Assembly: GCF_001747105.1 (NCBI RefSeq)
Contig: NZ_MDGQ01000003.1
Location: forward strand, 248,001 to 312,000
Source of the DNA: Roseivirga misakiensis
GTDB lineage: Bacteria > Bacteroidota > Bacteroidia > Cytophagales > Cyclobacteriaceae
DNA length: 64,000 nt
Reading direction: 5' to 3'
Shown: in pieces, positions 8,370 to 17,385 of the stretch
Position numbering within the stretch: the first letter of the stretch is position 1
How the letters are laid out: every line of letters starts with the position of its first letter
Notes under the pieces: generated by a model
Databases searched by the model: none
What the model saw: only the letters and a program-made list of their open reading frames with translations
Told to the model about the DNA's origin: nothing
Made by a program: the position numbers and the translations under genes

Positions 8370-9036
8370 ATCAACTTCTGAGGCACCAAAAGACAATCAG
8401 CCTAAAGTCGAAAAACCCGAAAAAGTAACTTCGCCTGAGGCAACAGAAGAAGCGAAAGAATCCCCTACTACAGACGCTGATTCAGAACCGCAGATTCCAG
8501 AAACACCTGCTACTCCTACACAACCAATACCGGCCACCAGGCCATCGGTAAGAAGATCATCCACAAAAACTGTCGACATACCGACCGACCTCAGTGCTGT
8601 TCAAGCTGCCATGAATAAGCCAAAAGCACAAGAAGAAACCGATCAGGCTGATGTAGAAGAAAAGGTAGAATTACGAAATACTGAATTTACACCTGAGGAT
8701 GTAAAACGAGTTTGGCAAGAGTTTATAGATCAAGGAGATTTTCAAGTACTAGACCTCGAAGTGCTCAATCAATCTTATGAACTATCAGGAACGCAAGTAA
8801 CAGTTACCGTCCCTAACGAAGCCTTAGTACCTGGTTTCGAAAAAATTCGGGCAGAACTCTTGAAGCATCTTAGAACTTCACTAAAAAACGATCATATTTC
8901 TTTACAATCGGTAGTTGTGGAACTTGATCGAGAAAAAATGAGATATACGGATAGAGAAAAATTCGAGTTCTTGAAAGAGAAATACCCAGCATTAAAAGAC
9001 CTACAGGACAAGCTTGGTTTAGATCCTGAATTTTAA
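8347..9036 (+). CDS. dnaX: tau-specific C-terminal part of DnaX (reached by -1 frameshift)
   Basis: This frame has no stop from 8347 to 9036 and adds 229 residues after the A run, giving a 599-residue fusion, a normal length for Bacteroidota DnaX. The first 90 residues are a Pro/Glu/Ser/Thr-rich linker (about 8347-8620). The last 140 form a compact domain (NTEFTPEDVKRVWQEF ... KYPALKDLQDKLGLDPEF) matching the conserved C-terminal domain of Bacteroidota DnaX, expected to contact the polymerase. The only ATG, at 8611, lies inside the linker and has no leader, so a separate gene starting there is less likely than frameshift expression. A homopolymer sequencing error is the main alternative. Confidence 0.8.
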   Translation, partial: SLAKAESASTSEAPKDNQPKVEKPEKVTSPEATEEAKESPTTDADSEPQIPETPATPTQPIPATRPSVRRSSTKTVDIPTDLSAVQAAMNKPKAQEETDQADVEEKVELRNTEFTPEDVKRVWQEFIDQGDFQVLDLEVLNQSYELSGTQVTVTVPNEALVPGFEKIRAELLKHLRTSLKNDHISLQSVVVELDREKMRYTDREKFEFLKEKYPALKDLQDKLGLDPEF

Positions 9037-9057
9037 GCCACGCAAGTTTACCTGTGC

Positions 9058-10017
9058 CTAAAACCCAAGTGTAAAGCCTACATTGATGACGTTTTTGATC
9101 TGAAGATCCCTACCTCGGGAACCATCGGATCGAGTAATGATAACATCATCGTCATAGATAATTTGGGAAGAAATATTTGACTGTATATAGTCATTGACCT
9201 TTAGGTTCAACCCGGCCTCAACATTCACTACGGTATTCGGGAATTTATCATAGTTAGAAAAGAGGTTAAAATTCATTTGCAATTTCACGTTTTCCATAAC
9301 GTCACGTTGAACACCACCCGTTAAACTGATTCCCGCTTCCGATCTGATTGTTTCACCTGCCTCAACACCAAAAGAACCCACATTGGACAATGAATCATTC
9401 AATACGAAAGTAAATCGGCCTGTGAATGGGGCAAGCGTGACGGAATAACCTTTTTTAGTCTCTCGGTAGGTAAGCCCAAGCGATGCTTGTAAATATCCAG
9501 GAGACATAAAGTCTGAAATCAAAATTCGGCGCGTATCACTGGTTCCGGCAATGTTTTCAATTTTCACCCCATTATCCATTTGGGTTCGAAAATTGACAGC
9601 AGAAGTCAATAATACCTTTTCACTAAACTTTTGACTGTATTTAGAGGAGAAATCCACCACATCGTTAGTTTTCTCGAAGCGATTCCCTCCACCGCCATTC
9701 CTAATCACACCATAGGCAATTCTACCTTTATTTTCCCAAACAACATCATCCTTCTCATAATTAACAAAACCCTCTACAGCCGCACCGATAGCGACGGAAG
9801 ACTCACCTCCTGCCGCCCAGTTAGTCAGGCCGACTTGTTGAATATTCAAGTTGAAACGCCCGCCATCTTTCCAATAAATGAGACTATCAGGCGTAGTAGC
9901 AGCGGTATCAGTTGCAGCAGGTTTTTCCTGAAATGCCGATACAGTTTGGATCGCGATAAAGGCTAGAAAAATTGTGAGTAGAGTTCGCAGCGTCTTATGA
10001 AAAAATAGTCGTGACAA
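9058..10017 (-). CDS. DUF3078 outer-membrane beta-barrel protein
   Basis: A 319-residue protein with a signal peptide (LRTLLTIFLAFIAIQTVSA). The mature part opens 'YWKDGGRFNLNIQQVGLTNWAAGGESS', the hallmark of DUF3078, and then shows alternating beta-strand patterns to the C-terminal 'VINVGFTLGF', whose terminal Phe fits an outer-membrane barrel. The function is unknown; members occur widely in Bacteroidota. It converges on dnaX with a 21-base gap and no terminator, and it lies 24 bases downstream of the LysM gene, so it is probably co-transcribed with it. Confidence 0.85.
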   Translation of the reverse strand: MSRLFFHKTLRTLLTIFLAFIAIQTVSAFQEKPAATDTAATTPDSLIYWKDGGRFNLNIQQVGLTNWAAGGESSVAIGAAVEGFVNYEKDDVVWENKGRIAYGVIRNGGGGNRFEKTNDVVDFSSKYSQKFSEKVLLTSAVNFRTQMDNGVKIENIAGTSDTRRILISDFMSPGYLQASLGLTYRETKKGYSVTLAPFTGRFTFVLNDSLSNVGSFGVEAGETIRSEAGISLTGGVQRDVMENVKLQMNFNLFSNYDKFPNTVVNVEAGLNLKVNDYIQSNISSQIIYDDDVIITRSDGSRGRDLQIKNVINVGFTLGF

Positions 10018-10041
10018 AATTAATTATAATCTCAATCTGAA

Positions 10042-11943
10042 TTACTGTTTCAGGATCTTTAACTTCTCCCCTAATGACAGTTCGTTATTCAGTTTGTTAT
10101 TCCATTTTTTTAAATCCTCAAGATCAACTTCATACAGCTTGGAAATCGACCATAAGGTCTCCCCTTTCTTAACCGTATGGATAATCTCTTCAACTTTTGG
10201 CTCTGGTTCAATCACTTTCGGCACTAACAGTTTCAAGGGCTGGCCAACCGTTAAACCATCTTCGAGTTTCAAGTTATTCCAGAATAATATATCGTCAATT
10301 TCAACCTTGTATTGCCCGGATATTGCAAAGAATGTCTCCTTTTTCTTTACATAATGGGTAATTACAGTATCAGTGGCAGAATTAACGAGAGGTCGCCTAA
10401 GTTTCGGTTTGTTAAAAACTTCAATCTCTTCAGGTTCAGATTTTGACTCATTAACAGGTTTAGGTGCTTCATCTTTAGGCAACTTTCTACCTTCTGTTAG
10501 CTGCTTGGCCAAGGAAACTTCGCTGATTAATCGATCTTCAGCTGACTCTTCTTGCCTTTCTACTTTTACATTACTGTACTCAATAGGAGTTTTTTCAGGT
10601 CGGATAAACCTAAGCCAGAGCACCCGTCCAACCTTCAATGCCTCGTTGGTTTTCATGCGGTTCTTTTGCCTAAGCTTCTTTAATCTAATACCATAATCTT
10701 GGGCAATAGACCAGAGTGTTTCACCTGGCAACACCACGTGATAATGTACTCTGCCTTTCGTCTTTTTATTCTTTAAGTAATAGTACCTATCCCCTTGAAT
10801 TCTTCTTTGCCCTAAATCATTGAATCGTTTCAGTTTTGTCGTACTCACTCCAGTTCTTGAGGATAATGTTTGAAGGGTTTCATTAGGTCTGGCTTTAATC
10901 GCCCAGATATTATTCATTTTGACTTGCTTCGGCTGATAAGCGGCATCAATATTTCCAGTCACTTGAGGGTAGACGCCTACATTTCCTTCCAAAGGTTTAA
11001 TACCCGTATCTGCTTTACCAAGCGAAAATGTATTACGCTTTTTCGGTGTTTTACGACTTGCTTGTGTTTTTGGCTTACTAGAAGTTTGCTTTGTTGACGG
11101 ATTTTGCTGCTTTTGGGCAATCGGCTGCCTATCCCCTTTTATTGGATAGATAACCTTGTAGGATTTATCATCTGGAATTTTTGATTGATTTAACCACTTA
11201 TTGAATCGCTTCAACTCATCGTAATCGACCTTTACCTCTTTGCTAACCTGCCTCAAAGTCTTCCCCTTACCCTCGTAATCAGCTAATTGAATATTCGGAT
11301 TCTTTCTTCCGTCGCCGACAAAGTCTTGAAATGCTAATTTGTGCGCGATAAATTTCTTGATGTACCAATGGGATTTACCGGTAATATTCATGGTCTTTGC
11401 CCCATATAGCTTATCACTTGCCGATCGCTGCGTACCAGTTAGGCCTTGTAGATAAGATTGCAGGCTGAGCACCCAATTATCAAACACAAAATTCGATCGT
11501 TTAAAGTACTTGGTGGCTCCAATGGTAGAAGCAATGATGTGTTTTCGTTCATCGACAACATTATCCACTCTTACACCCAGCTCTTGTGCCGAAGCTTTCT
11601 TAAACTGCCAAAATCCAACGGCATTTGATGTGGAAACTGCATCAGAAATAAACTCTCCTTCTTGGATGGCCAGATACTTGAAATCTTCAGGAATACCTTC
11701 TTTTCGGAGTATTTCCTCTACAAAATGCATGTAAAGATTTGAGCGATCGGCCTTTAACTGGAAATGATATTGGCTTCGAACTAGTAAGTCGAGCGTTTCT
11801 TCAACATCTCGCTTAGCTTCAGCATTTAGCTTCAACTTTACGCCAGCTACATCTATAACAGAGGGGACATTCATAGGGGCTTGCGCTGAAAGATTCAACG
11901 AAGCCATCATAATGATGATGATTGACACGAATGTATGCCTCAC
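10042..11943 (-). CDS. LysM-repeat lytic transglycosylase (MltD-like)
   Basis: A 633-residue exported murein hydrolase. A signal peptide (about 1-20) is followed by an SLT-type lysozyme-like domain (about 60-210): the catalytic Glu is probably Glu95 in AIQEGEF, with the downstream NAVGFWQF motif. Five LysM-like modules follow (near residues 225, 350, 405, 525 and 590), the last two most canonical (VKKGETLWSISKLYEV). Pro/Lys/Ser-rich linkers separate them. It is expected to cleave the glycan backbone of peptidoglycan, with LysM domains holding the substrate. Its start codon touches the stop of the O-methyltransferase gene upstream, so the two are coupled. Confidence 0.88.
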   Translation of the reverse strand: MRHTFVSIIIIMMASLNLSAQAPMNVPSVIDVAGVKLKLNAEAKRDVEETLDLLVRSQYHFQLKADRSNLYMHFVEEILRKEGIPEDFKYLAIQEGEFISDAVSTSNAVGFWQFKKASAQELGVRVDNVVDERKHIIASTIGATKYFKRSNFVFDNWVLSLQSYLQGLTGTQRSASDKLYGAKTMNITGKSHWYIKKFIAHKLAFQDFVGDGRKNPNIQLADYEGKGKTLRQVSKEVKVDYDELKRFNKWLNQSKIPDDKSYKVIYPIKGDRQPIAQKQQNPSTKQTSSKPKTQASRKTPKKRNTFSLGKADTGIKPLEGNVGVYPQVTGNIDAAYQPKQVKMNNIWAIKARPNETLQTLSSRTGVSTTKLKRFNDLGQRRIQGDRYYYLKNKKTKGRVHYHVVLPGETLWSIAQDYGIRLKKLRQKNRMKTNEALKVGRVLWLRFIRPEKTPIEYSNVKVERQEESAEDRLISEVSLAKQLTEGRKLPKDEAPKPVNESKSEPEEIEVFNKPKLRRPLVNSATDTVITHYVKKKETFFAISGQYKVEIDDILFWNNLKLEDGLTVGQPLKLLVPKVIEPEPKVEEIIHTVKKGETLWSISKLYEVDLEDLKKWNNKLNNELSLGEKLKILKQ

Positions 11944-12584
11944 TACTTTTTTCTTATTGTCATTAAGCCATCCCTAATAGGAAGCAGCACGTTCTCTACG
12001 CGCCCATCTTCTTGAACCAAACGGTTAAAATCGAGAATAGCTTGTGTCTCTTTGTCAGTTTTCTTTAGTTCTGCAACCACTTTGCCGCTCCAGAGTACAT
12101 TATCGGCGATAATAAAACCTCCAGGCCTAACTTTATCAATGACTAAGTTATAGTAATTGATGTAATTTTTCTTATCCGCATCAATGAAGACCAAATCTAG
12201 TGTTTCTGAAACTTCTGGTACCAAATCTAGAGCATTCCCGATCCGATAATCTATCTGTTCGCTAAAGCCCGCTTTTTCAAAATAACCTCGCGCCAGACTT
12301 TCTAATTCTTCATTCACGTCGATGGTAATTACCTTACCACCTTCTGCTAAGCCCTCAGCCATACAAATGGCCGAATAACCCGTATATGTCCCTATTTCCA
12401 AAACACTTTTCGGCCTGATCATATGAGAAATCATAGAAAGGGCTCTCCCTTGCAAATGCCCTGACAACATGCGTGGTTTTAACACTTTTCTGTGTGTATC
12501 CCTGTTTAAGTCGCTGAGCGTATTAGACTCGGGATCGGTGTGAGCCTCCACATATTTTTGAATATCTACAGGTAAAAAGTCCAT
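11943..12584 (-). CDS. class I SAM-dependent O-methyltransferase
   Basis: A 213-residue enzyme of the caffeoyl-CoA/catechol O-methyltransferase type. Motif I is EIGTYTGYSA (about 63-72), which binds S-adenosylmethionine. The metal-binding acidic residues are in FIDADK (134-139) and ADNVLW (160-165). The physiological acceptor in bacteria is unclear. It overlaps the M16 peptidase gene upstream by one base and the LysM gene downstream by one base, so all three are likely one operon. Confidence 0.9.
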   Translation of the reverse strand: MDFLPVDIQKYVEAHTDPESNTLSDLNRDTHRKVLKPRMLSGHLQGRALSMISHMIRPKSVLEIGTYTGYSAICMAEGLAEGGKVITIDVNEELESLARGYFEKAGFSEQIDYRIGNALDLVPEVSETLDLVFIDADKKNYINYYNLVIDKVRPGGFIIADNVLWSGKVVAELKKTDKETQAILDFNRLVQEDGRVENVLLPIRDGLMTIRKK

Positions 12585-13819
12585 CAGTTCTTGGGCAAAA
12601 ATGTGAGGTAACTCATTTGATCTTCACGCAATGCTTCGTTTGCTATGTCTTGCAACTCTGCACTGGAAATAGCTCTAATTCTTTTGAATATAGAGTCTAG
12701 GCTATGCACCTTATTCAGGTCTAAAATACTTTTTCCCATCATAAGCATAAGACTGGCATTATTTTCCTCGGCCATGGCCAATTGACCAATTAGTTGCTCC
12801 TTACCTTTATGTAGTTGAAGGGTTCCTAACGGTTTATCGCGCAATAACTTGAGCTCTTTCGCAATTAGCTTTTTGCTTCGTGCTACTTGACTCAATTCCG
12901 TACCATAGAAAATGGCAAATAAACCAGTGTCTGAGTAAGGATGGTAGGACGCCTCAATATTATAGACAAAACCATACTTTTCTCTCAGGGCCAAATTCAA
13001 CCTTGAGTTCATTCCAGGGCCACCCAAAATATTCATCAGCATAAAGAAAGGAAGCCTTTTCTTATCTCCGAGTGCATAGGCTGTAGTACCGATGGCACAA
13101 TGTGCCTGTGTAATATTCCGCTTAACTATCTCACTTTTTGGTTCGTATAGACCGAAAGAGAGTCTATTTCTCTCGGCCTTCAAATGAGGGATAGAACCAA
13201 AGTACTTTTCAGCTAGTCGTCTAACTTTTTTGAATGGCACATTTCCAACACATGAGAAAACCACACCTTCGGTATTCAAATTATGCTTTAGAAATTGCTG
13301 GAAATCGTTCCTTCTAAAGGACTTAACACTTGAGGTTGTACCAAGAATGTTTTTTCCGAGTGGATGATCCTTAAAGACTACATTGTCGAATTCGTCTTGG
13401 ATAGCATCTTCAGGACTGTCATGATAAAGCGACATTTCCTCCAGAATCACGCCTCGTTCATTCTCAATTTGTTTTTCGGGAAATACAGAATCAAAAGTAA
13501 TGTCCTGGAGTAATTCGAAAGCACTTTCCATATGCTTCTCCAATGCAGAAGCATAGAAACAGATTTTTTCTTTTGTGGTATACGCGTTCAATTCACCCCC
13601 TACAGAATCGAGTCTATTGAGAATATGAAAAGCTTTGCGCTTTTTAGTTCCCTTAAAAGCCATGTGCTCCCAAAAGTGGGCAATGCCTAACTGATCTTCG
13701 CGTTCATCTCTACTACCAATATCAAGCACAAAACCACAATGAACAATTTTTGTACTTGGCACCTCTTTATGGATAATTCTGATGCCATTTGGTAGGGTAA
13801 ATAAGTTGTAATCCACCAT
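12584..13819 (-). CDS. M16 family zinc metallopeptidase
   Basis: A 411-residue insulinase/processing-peptidase-like protein. The inverted zinc motif H-x-x-E-H is at 48-52 (HFWEH) and the third ligand Glu lies about 75 residues on, in the ERGVILEEM segment. The inactive-half features follow, including a Gly-rich loop (NILGGPGMNSRLN). A half-length of about 410 residues is typical for PqqL/YmxG-type bacterial members. No signal peptide is visible, so it is probably cytoplasmic. It is first in a tightly packed operon with the O-methyltransferase and LysM genes. A paralogue lies at 56179-57417 with the zinc motif at the same residue numbers. Confidence 0.92.
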   Translation of the reverse strand: MVDYNLFTLPNGIRIIHKEVPSTKIVHCGFVLDIGSRDEREDQLGIAHFWEHMAFKGTKKRKAFHILNRLDSVGGELNAYTTKEKICFYASALEKHMESAFELLQDITFDSVFPEKQIENERGVILEEMSLYHDSPEDAIQDEFDNVVFKDHPLGKNILGTTSSVKSFRRNDFQQFLKHNLNTEGVVFSCVGNVPFKKVRRLAEKYFGSIPHLKAERNRLSFGLYEPKSEIVKRNITQAHCAIGTTAYALGDKKRLPFFMLMNILGGPGMNSRLNLALREKYGFVYNIEASYHPYSDTGLFAIFYGTELSQVARSKKLIAKELKLLRDKPLGTLQLHKGKEQLIGQLAMAEENNASLMLMMGKSILDLNKVHSLDSIFKRIRAISSAELQDIANEALREDQMSYLTFLPKN

Positions 13820-13959
13820 CTCCGATTTCTCCTGAATCGCGCAAAGATACTGATTTCTAACGCATTATTGAAGATCAAAATAGAGCTTTTGTCAATTTGG
13901 ACATCATTTCTCCAATGGAAGAAATCCTTATGATCTACGGGTCAAAAATTACGTTGATT

Positions 13960-15009
13960 TTAGGCTACCTTTTTTTCTTCTAGATAATTCTTCAGGCTTA
14001 ATAGGGTATGTTTTGTTTGATCGTAGACCATATCAGCATGCGGCTCAGGAATTATGTTTCGATCACCTGTTAGTGCTCTAAAAGAAATAACAGTTGTATT
14101 CTCGCTCACTTTTTTCAACTCAAAATATGTAAGCATCGTTATGCCCGTGTTGATAGAGTGTGCTTTCTCGATATACACTAACTGATCCTTTTCATCGATG
14201 TTTTGAAGTGTTTTGATATCAAAGCTATCGCCTTCAAACTCACAAACATGGGTACTCCCCACACGATTTATTTCAGAATCAGCCCTTACATCTATCAAGC
14301 CCTCGACAAAATTGGCCTTCTGGCTATTGTCTGTTAATACTTCGTGCACTCGTTTTATTGGCGCATTGATCTCGACTTCCATCACTCTGGCTAAACCGAA
14401 AAGGTTCGAGTAGTCTTCGGTAGTTTCAGGTTTTAGCACCTCTTTCTTTAAGTCGTCAATTAAGGCGTATTGATAAGTTACATCACCCAAGACTTCGTAA
14501 TTATCCTTTGCAGACTGCCATTCAAAAGAAGAAGTATCGCTATTCAAACCAAAAGAATCCGTCACCAAAATGTATTCTTTCGAGGGGATGGTATTCTTCA
14601 TTAAACGATGGGCAATAATCATATCAAGTCCCGATAGCTTTGTAAACTGAGATATCTTTACCTCCTCGAACTGCCCATAATGAACAATAAACTTAAGTTT
14701 TAAGCTACTGGCATTATTGCAAGCTCCGCACCGACAAACACTGTCCCTTTCAACAATATTTAAAAAGTAATTGAAGTTTTTGAACGCATTGGTGCAGACT
14801 TCTTCAATTTCAGCTTGAGTTAATTTTCCATCCGCATATGTAAGCAAGGCATCCCCCTCAATTTCAGCCAAGGTAAATTTTGGCTGTAAAGTATCCGCTA
14901 CCACTTGCAATAACTCATTAATAATGTGGGTGCTATGACTCAATTCCGTCTTGTGCAGAAACTTGGTATAACCGCTGATATCGGGTATCAATATAGTTGC
15001 GTACTTCAT
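13960..15009 (-). CDS. DUF2652 cyclase-like protein with SRPBCC domain
   Basis: A 349-residue two-domain protein. The N-terminal part (about 1-185) starts TILIPDISGYTKFLHKTE with a later EGDALLTY, which resembles the metal-binding strands of class III nucleotidyl cyclases (Asp10 and Asp53), and matches DUF2652. A cysteine cluster C-x-C-x2-C lies at 92-97 (CRCGAC). The C-terminal part (about 205-345; VMEVEINAPIKRVHEVLTD) is an SRPBCC (START-like) ligand-binding fold. Substrate and activity are unknown; cyclase activity should not be assumed. It is divergent from the glycosyltransferase gene. Confidence 0.8.
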   Translation of the reverse strand: MKYATILIPDISGYTKFLHKTELSHSTHIINELLQVVADTLQPKFTLAEIEGDALLTYADGKLTQAEIEEVCTNAFKNFNYFLNIVERDSVCRCGACNNASSLKLKFIVHYGQFEEVKISQFTKLSGLDMIIAHRLMKNTIPSKEYILVTDSFGLNSDTSSFEWQSAKDNYEVLGDVTYQYALIDDLKKEVLKPETTEDYSNLFGLARVMEVEINAPIKRVHEVLTDNSQKANFVEGLIDVRADSEINRVGSTHVCEFEGDSFDIKTLQNIDEKDQLVYIEKAHSINTGITMLTYFELKKVSENTTVISFRALTGDRNIIPEPHADMVYDQTKHTLLSLKNYLEEKKVA

Positions 15010-15059
15010 TTGTTACTTTTCTAATTGTAGCAACACATATTTTGGAAAATCAATTCCTT

Positions 15060-15067
15060 TATATTTG
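15060..15067 (+). promoter_or_regulatory. TATATTTG promoter -7 element
   Basis: This is a perfect match to the Bacteroidota -7 consensus TAnnTTTG, 10 bases before the ATG at 15078. A TTTG lies at 15041-15044, with a short 15-bp spacer. The position argues for the start at 15078 or 15084, not upstream. Confidence 0.5.
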
Positions 15068-15077
15068 TTCCAATTCA

Positions 15078-16097
15078 ATGCTTATGGCTTTTCGTCAAAT
15101 TTTAGTGGTACAAACTGCCTTCATAGGAGACGTTATTTTAGCCACCGGACTATTGGAAAAACTCCATGAGCAATACCCAGATGCTAGCATAGATTTTTTG
15201 GTAAGAAAGGGTAATCATAGCCTTTTAAATGACCACCCATTTGTTCGAGAAACCATAGTTTGGGATAAAAACGGCGGAAAATATAGAAACCTTTTTAAGC
15301 TGATCGGAAAGGTTCGTAAAACCCAGTACGACCTTGTCGTAAATATTCAAAGGTTTGCCAATTCAGGTATGCTCACTGCCTTATCGAAGGGTAGCATGAA
15401 GATAGGCTTTGACAAAAATCCGTTTTCGTGGGCTTTTAATAAGAAAATCGTTCATCGGATTGAACCTGGGATTCACGAGGTAATTAGAAATCATGAACTG
15501 ATCAAGGCGATAACAGATGGTGAGCACGAAAATCCCAAGCTACACCCAACTAAAGATGATTTTGAATATGTGAAAACATATACCGAAGCACCCTATGTAT
15601 GTATGGCACCCGCATCTGTTTGGTTTACCAAACAGTTTCCTAAAGAAAAGTGGATTTCGCTAATTCAAGCCCTGAACTTCAAGGGGAATATTTACTTACT
15701 CGGCGCACCAAATGATGACTCTCTTTGCGATGAAATTCTGAAGAAGTCGGGTAGCGATCAGGTGGTTAACCTAGCTGGAAAGCTTTCTTTACTTCAATCG
15801 GCAGCCTTAATGAAAACAGCTCGAATGAATTATGTAAATGATAGTGCCCCTATGCATTTAGCCTCTGCCGTAAATGCTAAAACATGTGCTATCTTTTGCT
15901 CTACCATTCCTGATTTTGGGTTTGGACCGCTAGCCGATGATAGCCACATTGTAGAAATCAATAACAAATTAGACTGCAGACCGTGCGGACTACATGGCAA
16001 AAAAGCTTGTCCTCTAGGTCATTATAAATGTGGTTACGATATAGATATTCAAGAAATGATAGCCCTATTAGACAAAAAAGGACCTACTGGAAGCTAA
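15078..16097 (+). CDS. glycosyltransferase family 9 (heptosyltransferase-like)
   Basis: A 339-residue GT-B enzyme of the ADP-heptose:LPS heptosyltransferase type. The N-terminus ILVVQTAFIGDVILATGLLEKL matches the family's first Rossmann strand and the catalytic Asp region. The C-terminal half holds the donor site: CMAPASVWFTKQFPKEKW, LLGAPND and YVNDSAPMHLASAVNAKTCAIF. The C-terminus has several Cys residues (CRPCGLHGKKACPLGHYKC), also seen in family members. It probably adds a sugar to lipopolysaccharide core. I start at 15078 because a -7 element sits at 15060-15067. It ends inside the 3' end of the convergent lipoprotein gene (14-base overlap). Confidence 0.9.
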   Translation: MLMAFRQILVVQTAFIGDVILATGLLEKLHEQYPDASIDFLVRKGNHSLLNDHPFVRETIVWDKNGGKYRNLFKLIGKVRKTQYDLVVNIQRFANSGMLTALSKGSMKIGFDKNPFSWAFNKKIVHRIEPGIHEVIRNHELIKAITDGEHENPKLHPTKDDFEYVKTYTEAPYVCMAPASVWFTKQFPKEKWISLIQALNFKGNIYLLGAPNDDSLCDEILKKSGSDQVVNLAGKLSLLQSAALMKTARMNYVNDSAPMHLASAVNAKTCAIFCSTIPDFGFGPLADDSHIVEINNKLDCRPCGLHGKKACPLGHYKCGYDIDIQEMIALLDKKGPTGS

Positions 16098-17241
16098 AGT
16101 CATAAACGTGAAAAATCATTTTATCCTCCTCCAATAGTGGAAATTCTTTAAAGGAAGCATTCAAAAACAAGCCTTCAGGCCCTACGAAGGCTGTATATTG
16201 ACTGTAGGTATTTTGAGCCACCTCAATTTCTTTGATAAAGTTCATTTCTCTACCAAAAACAGAAACATAGAATCTAGTATTCTGAATAGTATTCCTCACT
16301 GCAGGATCGTAAGGCTTTCCAGTTCTATGCAGCCGATAAAACAACTCTTTATAGGGGTCATAAATGATGTTGTAAAAGATAGCAGTCTCGAAACGATAAG
16401 CATTTATAAATGCTTGTGAAGCTGCATTCTTAAATTCACTAGCCTGATTCGGTATAGAACTTACATTACCATTAAATGCCTTGTTCTCCTTTGTAAGCAA
16501 ATCATAACTATACACCTTCGAGGACACCGGGTAATTGTAGAAAATTAAATTCTCATGGTTGGTAAACGATATGCCCTGATAACTACCATAGCCCACTTTG
16601 GCATTTTTCATAAATGGGGCGTGCTGCGGACCTATTAATTCAAAAGACTTTGACTCAAGGTTTATCGCAGCAAGAAATGGTTGATTCTTTTCTTCCGCAG
16701 TAGCATTCCTACGCAAAGAGTTTTCAAGGATCACTCGGTTGAGTTTAGAACTATAAAATGGTTTGGATTCAGGACTAGCAAAATCTATAAGCACTCCCTG
16801 AGGCAGCTGACTGAACAAGTTCATGCTAAAAAACACCTCCGCATCTTCACTGAGCACTTTCATATTACCAGCATCAAACACGAAAATGGAATCTAGGTTA
16901 TGTACATGAAAGTTTTGGAGTGTTCCAATACCATTAGGACCAGCCTTTTCTAGCGCAATGGTCTTGCTCAACCTTCGTTTTTCTAAATCATAGAATAAAA
17001 GAGCGTGCTGAGATCCTTGATATTTTACAAAATAAAATCTCCCCTCTTCCTCGTAAGTATCGAATCGAAAGTAGGTATAGCTGATTTGATCGCCTATATC
17101 TACTTTTACAGTATCCACTTTAAAGACCAATTCCCCCTCTTGGCTTGAGGCTTTGACAATTTCTTGACGATCATTTTTTCCACAAGAGCACACGAGCAAA
17201 CATGTAAGGAAAATGTAAAAATTGAATCTCGTTTTTGACAT
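16084..17241 (-). CDS. DUF4221-type lipoprotein
   Basis: A 385-residue predicted lipoprotein: signal peptide with lipobox LLVCSC (lipidated Cys at about residue 18-20). The mature part resembles the DUF4221 family of Bacteroidota, predicted beta-propellers related to the 6-bladed BF3164-type lipoproteins. Several repeated strand motifs can be seen, for example YDLEKRRLSKTIALEK and YDLLTKENKAFNG. The function is unknown. It overlaps the glycosyltransferase gene tail-to-tail. Confidence 0.75.
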   Translation of the reverse strand: MSKTRFNFYIFLTCLLVCSCGKNDRQEIVKASSQEGELVFKVDTVKVDIGDQISYTYFRFDTYEEEGRFYFVKYQGSQHALLFYDLEKRRLSKTIALEKAGPNGIGTLQNFHVHNLDSIFVFDAGNMKVLSEDAEVFFSMNLFSQLPQGVLIDFASPESKPFYSSKLNRVILENSLRRNATAEEKNQPFLAAINLESKSFELIGPQHAPFMKNAKVGYGSYQGISFTNHENLIFYNYPVSSKVYSYDLLTKENKAFNGNVSSIPNQASEFKNAASQAFINAYRFETAIFYNIIYDPYKELFYRLHRTGKPYDPAVRNTIQNTRFYVSVFGREMNFIKEIEVAQNTYSQYTAFVGPEGLFLNASFKEFPLLEEDKMIFHVYDFSFQ

Positions 17242-17385
17242 GGAGGATTTAGGGGCTCTTGCTTTAACGACCGGAAAGATATTTATGTTCTACATCATTA
17301 TCCATTCTTCAAGGAATCGACAACAACCTTCCTTTTCTCGTCATTTCCTGCTTATTTTAGGCTAAATCCTATGAAATAGAGCACT

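Noticed and set aside
8611-9036. Separate gene starting at the internal ATG at 8611
   Set aside because: The frame is open back to the A run and its content is the tau linker and C-terminal domain of DnaX; a separate gene has no leader.
14997-15077. Upstream extension of the GT9 frame
   Set aside because: The -7 promoter element at 15060-15067 and the family's N-terminus favour 15078.
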